Positions 1 to 7,381 of a stretch of DNA of 12,631 nt are shown in pieces (positions within the stretch are counted from its first letter, which is position 1; every line of letters starts with the position of its first letter). Below the pieces are notes generated by a model, which was not told the DNA's origin, ran no database searches, and was given only the letters and a program-made list of their open reading frames with translations. This DNA comes from Desulfuromonadaceae bacterium (GTDB lineage Bacteria; Desulfobacterota; Desulfuromonadia; Desulfuromonadales; Geopsychrobacteraceae): contig DAOWKG010000311.1 of NCBI GenBank assembly GCA_030639985.1, positions 1-12,631 of the forward strand. The letters run 5' to 3'. The translations under genes and the position numbers were made by a program.

Positions 1-1
1 A

Positions 2-229
2 TTGCCCGAACTGGCCGCGGGGCAAAACCTGAAGCAACTGTGTAAAAAAACCGACTTGCCGCTAGAATTTTATGTCACCCGTGAACGGGAACCAGCGGAA
101 CAATTTCCATGGGAAATAATCGATCAAGGGGTCACTCGCGAGTATCTGTGGCATGAATATCAGTTGGCGCAACGGGAGGTAACGACACCTGCCTGTGTGC
201 CGGGATGCAAACGTTGTGGGGTTTGTTGA
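2..229 (+). CDS. C-terminal end of a B12-binding radical SAM protein (partial, 5' end outside window)
   Basis: Only the last 75 residues are present. The reading frame is open from the first bases, so the real start lies upstream of the window. The visible part holds a PW-x-x-ID-x-GV-x-x-EYLW block (about residues 36–50) and ends in a cysteine cluster, C-x3-C-x2-C-x2-C, as the last residues before TGA. This ending resembles the C-terminus of the long B12-binding radical SAM proteins (TIGR03960 type), as I recall it. In some relatives a DUF2344 domain follows this point; here a stop follows directly. The function of the family is not well established, and the catalytic CxxxCxxC and the B12 domain are not in the window. 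No clear terminator follows it, and the next gene begins 86 bp downstream in the same direction. The family call is moderately sure; the 3' end is certain. Confidence 0.6.
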   Translation: MPELAAGQNLKQLCKKTDLPLEFYVTREREPAEQFPWEIIDQGVTREYLWHEYQLAQREVTTPACVPGCKRCGVC

Positions 230-302
230 AATCTTTGTCGTCCTGCCGTGATGAAATCTACCTATCTACTTAGATTAACTATGCTCCAGTCAAAAACTCG
301 TC

Positions 303-308
303 TATAAT
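303..308 (+). promoter_or_regulatory. Perfect sigma-70 -10 hexamer directly before the histidine kinase gene
   Basis: TATAAT at 303–308 matches the -10 consensus exactly. A start 6–8 bases downstream would fall at about 315, next to the A of the kinase ATG at 316. The place for a -35 box (about 280–285) holds TATGCT, a poor match, and no extended -10 TG is present. The promoter call is therefore moderate. If real, it gives a leaderless mRNA, which fits the lack of a Shine-Dalgarno sequence before the gene. Confidence 0.4.
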
Positions 309-315
309 CTGCAGC

Positions 316-2814
316 ATGTTTCGTTTCAATTTGCATAAAAAAGTTCTCGGTGCATTGTTGTTGTTATCATTGGCGCCCTTGGGACTACTGCTGTTTAATT
401 CTCAACACAGTTTACGCTTGGTTGAAGACCTGTTGCGGCAGCAAACTACCGCTGCCTTTGATAATCAAGCTACCAAAGCGCTTGAAAGTCGAGCCCAGAT
501 GGTTGCGGCTCAGGTTGCCGCATTCTTGCGTGAGGTTGAGGGCGATCTGCTTGATTTGTCGTTGCTGACTCCATCTGAGGAAATTTATCAAGATTTTTGT
601 CAGGGTCATCTACGGCAACTCTGGTATCGTCAGGACCGTAATAATGCGCCCGTCGAAATTCGTGAAACTGCCTTTCTTTACAGTGAGTTAGCGTATGTTG
701 ATAGGAATGGGCAGGAACGGTTGCGCATTGTTGACGGCCAACCATCAGTACAATATCGGAATGTTTCCGTTCCAGAGCAGACAACCTACAAAAATGAGGT
801 CTACTTTCGACAGGCGAAAAAGCTCGATGTCGGCCAAGTCTGGGTCTCGCGACTCCACGGTTGGTATGTTGGTCGCGACGATCAGCGTCAGGGTTCTCTG
901 GAGGCAGTGCAGGGGACGCCATACCGTGGTGTGATTCGGTTTGCTACCCCGATTCGGCGTAATGGTAAGCTTCAAGGAGTCGTAGTTCTCACCCTGGATC
1001 ACCGCCATTTGATGGAATATACCCAGCACATTTCTCCGGTTTGGGATGATGATGTCGTTTCGCCGTCATATTCGAGTGCTAATTACGCTTTTATGTTTGA
1101 CGATCAGGGGTGGATGATAGCTCATCCTAAATACTGGGATATCCGTGGTTATGATCCCGATGGCTCGTTGGTGCCGGCTTACAGTCAAGCTACTTCGGAG
1201 CAAGACATTAAGGCGGGACGGATTCCGTTTAATCTGTTTGCCGCTGACTTCATCCATCCAAATTACCCTCTGGTCGCCGAGGCAGTATTGCGGGGCGAAT
1301 CGGGGGTGGTTGAAACCATCAATATCGGTGGTTCAAACAAAATAATGGCTTATGCGCCTATACCCTATGGTGCCGGGGTATATCGGGGGCATAATGTCTT
1401 TGGCGGTATTACCATTGGTGCCGAAATTGATCAATTTCATCAGCCCGCAGTTGCAACCTCCCTCCTTATCAGGGAGCAGATAGATGAATATTTGAAGCAA
1501 TCGTGGCTGGTAATCTCTTTGACCGTTATGTTTGTGGTCGCAACAGCATACCTATTGTCCGATAGCATTGTTCGTCCCCTCCTGCTATTGACAGAAGGAA
1601 CCCGGCGCATGATTCGCGGCAATTTGTCCCCCGAAGTTAAAATTGTCTCTGATGATGAAGTTGGTGAATTAGCCGATTCTTTCAATACTATGGTTGCCGA
1701 ACTTAATAACCGGCGTAATCGCTTAATGAAGACGTTACAAGCATTACGGCGATCACGGAAAGAGATCATTCGGGAGCGAAATTTTAAAGAAACTGTTTTT
1801 GAGAATATCGAAACCGGGTTACTTACTTTTGATGCCGCCAGTAAGGTGACATCTGTTAATGGTTCTGCTTGTCGGATATTGGCAATTGAGCGTCCCGGCT
1901 CAGATTGCAGCTGGAAAAAATTATTAGCTAGTTGGCCGGAGTTGCACGAAGTTCTCGACCGCTGGTTTTTAGCCAGTGTCGCTGGTGATAAAAGCCAGTT
2001 TCGAGAGTATGTGCCGCTGGAAAGAAACGGTCGAACACTGACCTATCGTATGGCGATGTTTCCACTTAGTTTTCGGCAGCAGGAAGGGTGGTTGCTGACC
2101 ATTGAAGATTTGACCGAGCGGGTTAATCTGCGCCAGCAGATGGCACGGATGGATCGGTTGGCCTCATTGGGGAGAATGTCAGCCGGAATTGCCCACGAAG
2201 TTCGTAATCCCCTGACCGGTGTCAGTTTGCTGTTGGATGAACTGCATGATCGATTGTTAGGTAACGAACCAGACCAACTGTTAATTCGGCAGGCGTTAGG
2301 TGAGATTGAACGGCTTGAAACGCTGGTCAATGAGATGCTCCATTTTTCTGCTCAACCGGAGCCTAAATTGTCTCAGGTTGCCATTAGTGATGTTGTTGCC
2401 GATTCTCTATTGTTGACCCGTAAACAGTGTCAGCGGCAAAAGATTACGTTAACCGAAACTATAGCTGAAAACCTCCCCCCAATTATTTTGGATGCCGATC
2501 GCTTAAAGCAGGTTTTGTTGAATCTTTTAAATAATGCCATGGAGGCGATGCCCGATGGTGGGACGTTAGCAGTTAATGTTGAGACCAGCGGCACTGCGAT
2601 TTTGCTGCATATTATTGATAGCGGTGTGGGGATTCCTGCTGACAAATTACCTTTGATTTTCGAACCATTTTTTACCAGTAAAGGACAAGGAACTGGCTTG
2701 GGTTTAGCGATAAGTTATAATATTATCTCCGATAGGGGGGGGGAGATTTATGTTGATAGTGAGGTAGGTGTCGGGACTACCGTGGTAGTATCTTTGCCGC
2801 TAAAACTGGCGTGA
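316..2814 (+). CDS. Membrane sensor histidine kinase (Cache-like sensor, HAMP, PAS, HisKA, HATPase)
   Basis: An 832-residue sensor kinase. Membrane segment 1 lies at about residues 9–27 and segment 2 at about 396–416. The roughly 365 residues between them form a large extracytoplasmic sensor, probably double-Cache-like by size and position. HAMP follows (about 417–470), then a coiled stretch, a PAS-like domain (about 488–600) and the kinase core. The H-box has phospho-acceptor His627 in AHEVRNPLTG. The N-box LNLLNNAMEA has Asn740. The G1 box DSGVGI starts at Asp768, and the F and G2 boxes read FEPFF and GTGLGLAI. The architecture resembles NtrB/DctB-type partners of sigma-54 activators. The regulator gene starts 40 bp downstream, so the two are probably one operon. 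ATG 316 is the first possible start after an in-frame stop at 271; no Shine-Dalgarno is visible. A run of nine G (2735–2743) lies in the ATPase domain. The ligand is unknown; the neighbouring TRAP genes suggest the transported solute or a related compound. Confidence 0.93.
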   Translation: MFRFNLHKKVLGALLLLSLAPLGLLLFNSQHSLRLVEDLLRQQTTAAFDNQATKALESRAQMVAAQVAAFLREVEGDLLDLSLLTPSEEIYQDFCQGHLRQLWYRQDRNNAPVEIRETAFLYSELAYVDRNGQERLRIVDGQPSVQYRNVSVPEQTTYKNEVYFRQAKKLDVGQVWVSRLHGWYVGRDDQRQGSLEAVQGTPYRGVIRFATPIRRNGKLQGVVVLTLDHRHLMEYTQHISPVWDDDVVSPSYSSANYAFMFDDQGWMIAHPKYWDIRGYDPDGSLVPAYSQATSEQDIKAGRIPFNLFAADFIHPNYPLVAEAVLRGESGVVETINIGGSNKIMAYAPIPYGAGVYRGHNVFGGITIGAEIDQFHQPAVATSLLIREQIDEYLKQSWLVISLTVMFVVATAYLLSDSIVRPLLLLTEGTRRMIRGNLSPEVKIVSDDEVGELADSFNTMVAELNNRRNRLMKTLQALRRSRKEIIRERNFKETVFENIETGLLTFDAASKVTSVNGSACRILAIERPGSDCSWKKLLASWPELHEVLDRWFLASVAGDKSQFREYVPLERNGRTLTYRMAMFPLSFRQQEGWLLTIEDLTERVNLRQQMARMDRLASLGRMSAGIAHEVRNPLTGVSLLLDELHDRLLGNEPDQLLIRQALGEIERLETLVNEMLHFSAQPEPKLSQVAISDVVADSLLLTRKQCQRQKITLTETIAENLPPIILDADRLKQVLLNLLNNAMEAMPDGGTLAVNVETSGTAILLHIIDSGVGIPADKLPLIFEPFFTSKGQGTGLGLAISYNIISDRGGEIYVDSEVGVGTTVVVSLPLKLA
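2735..2743 (+). repeat. Homopolymer run of nine G inside the kinase gene
   Basis: Nine consecutive G encode the Arg-Gly-Gly part of the motif DRGGE, after the G2 box. The frame is intact in this sequence. Loss or gain of one G would remove only the last part of the HATPase domain, about 25 residues. Runs of this length are prone to slippage. Confidence 0.9.
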
Positions 2815-2854
2815 GCAGTGGTTGAATAGGATTGAAGTTTAGGGAGTAAGTTAG

Positions 2855-4219
2855 ATGGAAAAAATACTTATAGTTGATGACGAAGCCTTCATTCGCGAAA
2901 ACTTGGAGCGGCTGATTAGTAAGGATGGTTATCTGCCAATTTCAACTGATTCACCCGATGAGGCGATTAATATTGTTGCTGCTGAAGAGATTAGTTTGGT
3001 TTTGCTCGATCTAAATCTAGGCAGTAGTAGCGGTTTGGATGTGTTACGGGCGATGCGGGAAGTAGATCCGGAAATTTTGGTAATTATCATTACCGGCTAC
3101 GGTACGGTCGAAAGTGCCGTTGAGGCGTTGAAAATTGGTGCTTACGACTATATCAAAAAGCCGTTCAAGGCCGATGCTATCCATCTTATCGTAAAATTAG
3201 CATTAGAAACCCAAAATTTACGCCGTAAAGTAAAGCGCCTTTCTCGCGATGCCGATGGTATCAATATGGTTGGTAACAGCCCGGCATTAATGCAGATTTT
3301 CCAACAAATTAGGGAAGTTGCCAAGCATGAAAAAGCTACCGTGCTGATTACTGGTGATAGTGGTACTGGCAAAGAATTGGTGGCGCAGGCGATTCACAAT
3401 TTGTCCCCCCGCAAGGAGCGACCTTTTATCGAAATAAATTGCGGATCGTTACCATTTAACTTGTTGGAAACTGAACTGTTTGGACATGAACGTGGTGCTT
3501 TTACCGATGCAAAAAATCGTAAAATAGGTTTGTTTGAAGAGGCCGATACCGGTTCGGTTTTTCTCGATGAAATCGGCGAGATGGACTTAAACCTGCAAGT
3601 TAAATTGTTGCGGGTCCTTGAAGATCGCAAAATCCGTCGTCTCGGTGGTAATCGGAATATCGATATTAATGTCAGAATTATTGCTGCTACTAATGCCGAT
3701 CTCAAGGGGGCATTGGAGCGTAAAGATTTCCGGGAGGATTTGTTTTACCGTTTAAATGTCTTTCCTATCCATATCCCGCCGTTACGTGAGCGTCACGAAG
3801 ATATTCCAATTTTGCTCGAATATTTTCTCCAGCGCTTTAGTAAAGAATTCAATAAACTGATGCGCGGATTCAGCCGGGAAACTATCGATCTGATGATGCG
3901 CTATCATTGGCCGGGAAATGTGCGGGAATTACGCAATGTGGTTGAACGAATCTGTATTATGCACAATGTTGAACAGATTTTGCCTGAGCACTTGCCGCGT
4001 GAAATTTGGGGTGAGGTGCCGCAAAGTGAGATGCCATTTGATTGTGAAATACCCCCGGAAGGGATTGTTTTGGATGATGTTATTGCCCGGGTAGAAAAAG
4101 AACTGGTCAGTAAGGCATTTCGGATCAGTGGTGGCAATGTCGCTAAGACCGCCCGGGTACTTAATGTTCCCAGAGGCACATTACGCTATAAATTAGAAAA
4201 GTATGAATTAGATAGTTGA
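2855..4219 (+). CDS. Sigma-54-dependent response regulator, NtrC family
   Basis: A 454-residue transcription activator and the likely partner of the upstream kinase. Receiver domain (about 1–120): acidic pair Asp8/Asp9, phospho-acceptor Asp52 in LLDLNL, Thr80 in ITGYG, and Lys102 in KKPF. AAA+ domain (about 145–375): Walker A GDSGTGKE (167–174), the sigma-54 contact loop GAFTDA (214–219) in place of the usual GAFTGA, and Walker B VFLDEIGEM. The C-terminal Fis-type helix-turn-helix (about 410–450) includes VAKTARVLNVPRGTLRYKLE. Length and order are those of a complete NtrC/AtoC/ZraR-type protein. ATG 2855 is preceded by AGGGAG at 2841–2846, good spacing. It should open sigma-54 promoters. One lies before the divergently placed TRAP binding-protein gene about 3 kb away, and that is the obvious target (inference). 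The gene ends at a strong hairpin terminator shared with the convergent permease gene. Confidence 0.95.
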   Translation: MEKILIVDDEAFIRENLERLISKDGYLPISTDSPDEAINIVAAEEISLVLLDLNLGSSSGLDVLRAMREVDPEILVIIITGYGTVESAVEALKIGAYDYIKKPFKADAIHLIVKLALETQNLRRKVKRLSRDADGINMVGNSPALMQIFQQIREVAKHEKATVLITGDSGTGKELVAQAIHNLSPRKERPFIEINCGSLPFNLLETELFGHERGAFTDAKNRKIGLFEEADTGSVFLDEIGEMDLNLQVKLLRVLEDRKIRRLGGNRNIDINVRIIAATNADLKGALERKDFREDLFYRLNVFPIHIPPLRERHEDIPILLEYFLQRFSKEFNKLMRGFSRETIDLMMRYHWPGNVRELRNVVERICIMHNVEQILPEHLPREIWGEVPQSEMPFDCEIPPEGIVLDDVIARVEKELVSKAFRISGGNVAKTARVLNVPRGTLRYKLEKYELDS

Positions 4220-4247
4220 ATAAAAAAAATAAACCTAAACTGGCAAC

Positions 4248-4283
4248 AAAAAAGACCTCTCAATTTCTGAGAGGTCTTTTTTT
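4248..4283. terminator. Bidirectional rho-independent terminator between the regulator and the TRAP permease
   Basis: A 9-bp stem, GACCTCTCA (4254–4262) with TGAGAGGTC (4268–4276), has a 5-base loop. It is flanked by six A on the left (4248–4253) and seven T on the right (4277–4283). Read from either strand it gives a hairpin followed by a U-run. It sits between the stop codons of the convergent genes (4219 and 4294), so it can end both transcripts. Confidence 0.92.
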
Positions 4284-4293
4284 GTTATTAACT

Positions 4294-6024
4294 TTATGCC
4301 GCTTTGTTTTTGCCAAAGCCTAACCAGGTTTGAATCCAGATACCACTGAGAATGTAGGAGTAGAGCCAGGTACCAAAGAAAATGAAAACAAAAGCTTTAA
4401 TGATGTCGGTTGATGAACCATCGAGAGAAAAACCGGGGACGAAACCAAACAGCAACGGTCCAAGATAGAGAAACTTGGCAAATTTGAAAGCTGAAAAAGC
4501 AGTTTTCCACATGTTCGCTTTGGCAATTGTCGCGCCGGCAAATGCAGCTATGCAGACCGGCGGCGTAATGTTCGAATCCTGTGACAACCAATAAACGATC
4601 ATATGGGAAGCCAGTTCGTTGACGCCTAAGTGAGTCAAAGCTGGCACCGCCACGACTGCGGTAATTAAATATGCTGCGGTTACGGGAACACCCATCCCTA
4701 GCACCAGCGAGGCTAACGCAATCAGCAGGATGGTCATGACCAGTGAACCGCCAGCAAGGTCAATGACGATATCGGCAAAGGTTAAAACCAGACCACTGTA
4801 GGTCAGAACGCCGATGATGATGCCGATAACACCAACGGTTGCCCCGATTTTTAAACTACTTTCGGTACCGTTACGGGCAGCTTCAAGGAATTCTTTGGCA
4901 CCCATACGCGTCTCTTTCCGTACCCATGAAATGGCAATACAGGAGATTAAACCGAGGATAGCAGAGTAGCCGGGGGAGTAACCGTAAAGCATGAAGATGG
5001 TAATTGTTACCAACGGAATGGTGTAGTACCACTCTTTTTTGAAGATCTCCATGGCACTGTGTTCCGATTTCTCACCGATAACACCATCTTTTTTGGCAAC
5101 GTAGTGAACCATAACAAAAACGCTGAAAAAATACATGAAGGCTGGGAACAGGGCAACAAGCATGATTCGCGAATAGGGGAGTCCGGTCAATTCGGCCATG
5201 ATGAAGCCACCAGCACCCATGATTGGGGGCATGAACATACCACCAATTGAAGCTGCTGGTTCAATGCCGCCGGCAATGTGAGGTTTAAATCCAGCCTTTT
5301 TCATCATTGGGATGGTGAAAGCGCCGGTGGAAACGACATTTGCTATTGCACTGCCGGAGATGGAGCCAAACAGGCCAGAAGCGATGACCGCAACTTTTCC
5401 CGGTCCTCCAACTTTATGGCCAACGGCTGCCAGCGGAAAGTCGATGAAAAATTTCTGGGCACCACATTTCTCCAAAAAAGCTCCGAACAGGACAAACAGG
5501 ATAATATAGGTGGCAAGTACATTGGCCATAATGCCAAAGATCCCATCACTTTTATAAAAAATAGATACACATAGCTCCGGGAAACTAGCTCCTGCATGGG
5601 AGAAAAGGTCTGGCGCATAATCACCGTAGACACCGTAGGTAAGCATAACGACGCCAATAACGACGAAGACAGGGCCAACCACACGTCGTGCAAGTTCGAT
5701 ACTTATCAGGACACCAACCATGGCAATGGCGGTGTCGAGTTTGGTTTCTATACCGGTGCGGTAATTGATGGCTTCAAAATTGTAGATCCAGTAGCTGAGG
5801 GTGACAATTGAAGCACTGATCAGGAGGTAATCGACAATCCGCATCAGGGTTGATTTGGATTTGTATACTAAAAACACCAGCACATAGGTGATAATAACGT
5901 AAATTCCGCGATGATATTGGGTCGCTGCTGGAGATACTACTGCCGCATAGGAGTAAAATAGTAGTAGGAAGAGGGCACAGACATCAAAAAGGATTTGCTC
6001 AATTCGATTTAGATCTTTATACAC
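4294..6024 (-). CDS. TRAP transporter fused permease (DctQ–DctM fusion, TAXI-type system)
   Basis: A polytopic inner-membrane protein of 576 residues. It takes a solute from the periplasmic binding protein encoded upstream and imports it, driven by an ion gradient. The N-terminal part (about 1–130) corresponds to the small DctQ-like subunit, and the rest is the DctM-like channel. Family blocks seen: GLFGSISGSAIANVVSTGAF (from residue 217), EPAASIGGMFMPPIMGAGGFI, LGMGVPVTAAYLI and SNITPPVCIAAFAGA (484–498). Many stretches of about 20 hydrophobic residues indicate 12 or more membrane helices. Members of this fused family are often above 620 residues, so the C-terminus looks short, but the last residues (WLGFGKNKAA) form a normal tail. 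The start is GTG at 6024, supported by AGAGG six bases upstream; no better start is seen. It is second in the operon, 164 bp after the binding-protein gene and behind a terminator-like hairpin. The substrate cannot be predicted. Confidence 0.93.
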   Translation of the reverse strand: MYKDLNRIEQILFDVCALFLLLFYSYAAVVSPAATQYHRGIYVIITYVLVFLVYKSKSTLMRIVDYLLISASIVTLSYWIYNFEAINYRTGIETKLDTAIAMVGVLISIELARRVVGPVFVVIGVVMLTYGVYGDYAPDLFSHAGASFPELCVSIFYKSDGIFGIMANVLATYIILFVLFGAFLEKCGAQKFFIDFPLAAVGHKVGGPGKVAVIASGLFGSISGSAIANVVSTGAFTIPMMKKAGFKPHIAGGIEPAASIGGMFMPPIMGAGGFIMAELTGLPYSRIMLVALFPAFMYFFSVFVMVHYVAKKDGVIGEKSEHSAMEIFKKEWYYTIPLVTITIFMLYGYSPGYSAILGLISCIAISWVRKETRMGAKEFLEAARNGTESSLKIGATVGVIGIIIGVLTYSGLVLTFADIVIDLAGGSLVMTILLIALASLVLGMGVPVTAAYLITAVVAVPALTHLGVNELASHMIVYWLSQDSNITPPVCIAAFAGATIAKANMWKTAFSAFKFAKFLYLGPLLFGFVPGFSLDGSSTDIIKAFVFIFFGTWLYSYILSGIWIQTWLGFGKNKAA

Positions 6025-6123
6025 GGGGAACCTCTGATTGGTTAGAATTACAGATTGTAACTGGGGAATACGAGATAATGAACAATGATTGTATTGGTTT
6101 GTTCACTATGTCCTGTTCCTTAG

Positions 6124-6166
6124 TAAATAAAAACTTCGGGGCAGGATGCAAAATCCTGCCCCGAAG
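6124..6166 (-). terminator. Intercistronic terminator/attenuator between binding-protein and permease genes
   Basis: A perfect 14-bp inverted repeat (6134–6147 with 6153–6166) has a 5-base loop and a GC-rich core, GGGGCAGGAT. Read on the - strand it is followed by TTTTTATTTA (6133 down to 6124), the layout of a rho-independent terminator. It lies 22 bp after the binding-protein stop codon and about 100 bp before the permease start. The permease has no recognisable promoter of its own, so some read-through must occur. The likely effect is more binding protein than permease, with the hairpin also protecting the upstream mRNA end. Confidence 0.85.
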
Positions 6167-6188
6167 AAGGGTACTCAAGCAGAAGGGC

Positions 6189-7148
6189 TTAGAGAACGCC
6201 TTTCTCTTTCCAGAATTTGATAGCACCTGGATGCATTGGAGTTACGATGCCATCAGCACCTTTTGCAACTGACATGGCCTTGAAGGTTTTTTTCTGTGAA
6301 ACCATATGTGCCAGACCTTCATCGGTGAAGACTGCGGTCAGAAGCTTGTAAACTACGTCATCAGAAACATCTTTGTTGGCAACCCAAAGAGCGGAATCCT
6401 GAAATGCTGGAGTGTCGGTGTCAACACCTTTGTAAGTTCCGCCTGGAACAGTGATTTTGGCGAAGTAAGGATATTTTTTGAAGAAACCAGAAGCTTCAGC
6501 ATCGGCACCTAAATTGACCATTTCAATATCGTTGGTCTGGGCAGCCATGATAACAGCGCCAGATGGGAAGGCAGTAAAGAGCCAGAAGGCATCCAGTTGG
6601 TTGTTACCGAAAGCAGCGGCCGCATCGTTGTAACCCATGGCATTGCGCTCAATTTTGTCCCAGACGCCCATGTGATTGAAGAAGAGATCGCAGTTGGCGA
6701 ATGCACCAGAACCGGCGTTACCAACACCAACTTTTTTACCGGCGAGATCTTTAACCGATTTAATGCCAGAACCTTTTTTAACAACCAGTTGCGCAGGAGC
6801 ACCATACAAAAATGCTACGGCACGAACGCTGTCGTATTTGTTAGGATCGTTTTTCATCATGCCATTAGCACCGAGGTAGACATGACCGGAATAAACAGTA
6901 GCAAAATCCATTTTACCAGCGTTTACTTTACGCAAGTTTTCTACCGAACCTGCTGAAGATTGAGCTTTAACTACAAATGATTCCATTGCCTTGACCGGCT
7001 TGTAAACCTGAATAGCGTTAGCAACAGTTTGGAAAGTACCACCGGCAGGACCACCACCAAAAATAATACGATCTTTGGCGAAAGCTGGGGCACTGAAGGC
7101 AACGGCTGCTACGGTAAGCAGGGACAAAATTTTAACAACTTGTTTCAT
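6189..7148 (-). CDS. TAXI-family TRAP transporter periplasmic solute-binding protein
   Basis: A 319-residue secreted protein. The signal peptide is clear: Lys-containing start MKQVVK, a hydrophobic core, and a likely cleavage after AFA at residue 24. The mature part opens with IIFGGGPAGGTFQTVANAIQ, typical of TAXI binding proteins. It continues with SSAGSVENLRKVNAGKMDFA, a ligand-region block, and GKKVGVGNAGSGAF. Length matches the family (about 320). It captures the substrate in the periplasm and hands it to the fused permease encoded next. ATG 7148 has AAGGAG at 7158–7163, nine bases upstream, an excellent site for strong translation. It is first in the operon, under a sigma-54-type promoter (7271–7285), and is followed by a terminator hairpin, both fitting high regulated production. 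The ligand is unknown; known TAXI ligands in other systems include glutamate and C4/C5 acids, and nothing here selects among them. Confidence 0.95.
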   Translation of the reverse strand: MKQVVKILSLLTVAAVAFSAPAFAKDRIIFGGGPAGGTFQTVANAIQVYKPVKAMESFVVKAQSSAGSVENLRKVNAGKMDFATVYSGHVYLGANGMMKNDPNKYDSVRAVAFLYGAPAQLVVKKGSGIKSVKDLAGKKVGVGNAGSGAFANCDLFFNHMGVWDKIERNAMGYNDAAAAFGNNQLDAFWLFTAFPSGAVIMAAQTNDIEMVNLGADAEASGFFKKYPYFAKITVPGGTYKGVDTDTPAFQDSALWVANKDVSDDVVYKLLTAVFTDEGLAHMVSQKKTFKAMSVAKGADGIVTPMHPGAIKFWKEKGVL

Positions 7149-7270
7149 TTTTCCATTCTCCTTGGTATGGGTTAGTGGTTCGTTTGGAAATATTATAGCC
7201 GAATTACGACACCAATGTTTTAGATTGCTGTTTTTTTGCTAAAGTTGGCAATGAAAAAACGCTTTATGTC

Positions 7271-7285
7271 GCAAGGATAATGCCA
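7271..7285 (-). promoter_or_regulatory. Sigma-54 (-24/-12) promoter of the TRAP operon
   Basis: On the - strand the sequence is TGGCATTATCCTTGC. The consensus is TGGCACG-N4-TTGC; the -24 GG and -12 GC are present at exactly the required distance, and 13 of the 15 positions fit (only C6 and G7 differ). The predicted start is about 7259, giving a leader of about 111 bases before the ATG at 7148. A 32-bp A/T-only stretch with a single G (7285–7316) lies directly upstream, which could ease bending towards an upstream activator site. The adjacent operon encodes exactly the class of activator needed. Confidence 0.75.
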
Positions 7286-7381
7286 TTTTTAAAATAATGT
7301 TATTTTTTTATAAATACCCAGTGTCTGTGTGGGAATGGCTTTGCGGCTTAGCCCAATCATTTTTGCTTTGCGAGCTTCTGC

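Noticed and set aside
227..280. Read-through of the TGA at 227 as selenocysteine in the radical SAM protein
   Set aside because: The frame after TGA shows no family similarity, and I see no convincing selenocysteine insertion hairpin directly after it. The cysteine cluster is a normal end.
470..922. 150-codon open frame on the - strand inside the kinase gene
   Set aside because: It lies fully opposite a well-supported gene, has no ribosome site or recognisable domain, and looks like a shadow frame.
7192..7197. TATAAT on the - strand in the binding-protein leader as a sigma-70 promoter
   Set aside because: The hexamer is perfect, but no acceptable -35 or extended -10 is at the right distance, while a well-spaced sigma-54 promoter lies upstream. 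It is kept only as a possible weak second promoter.
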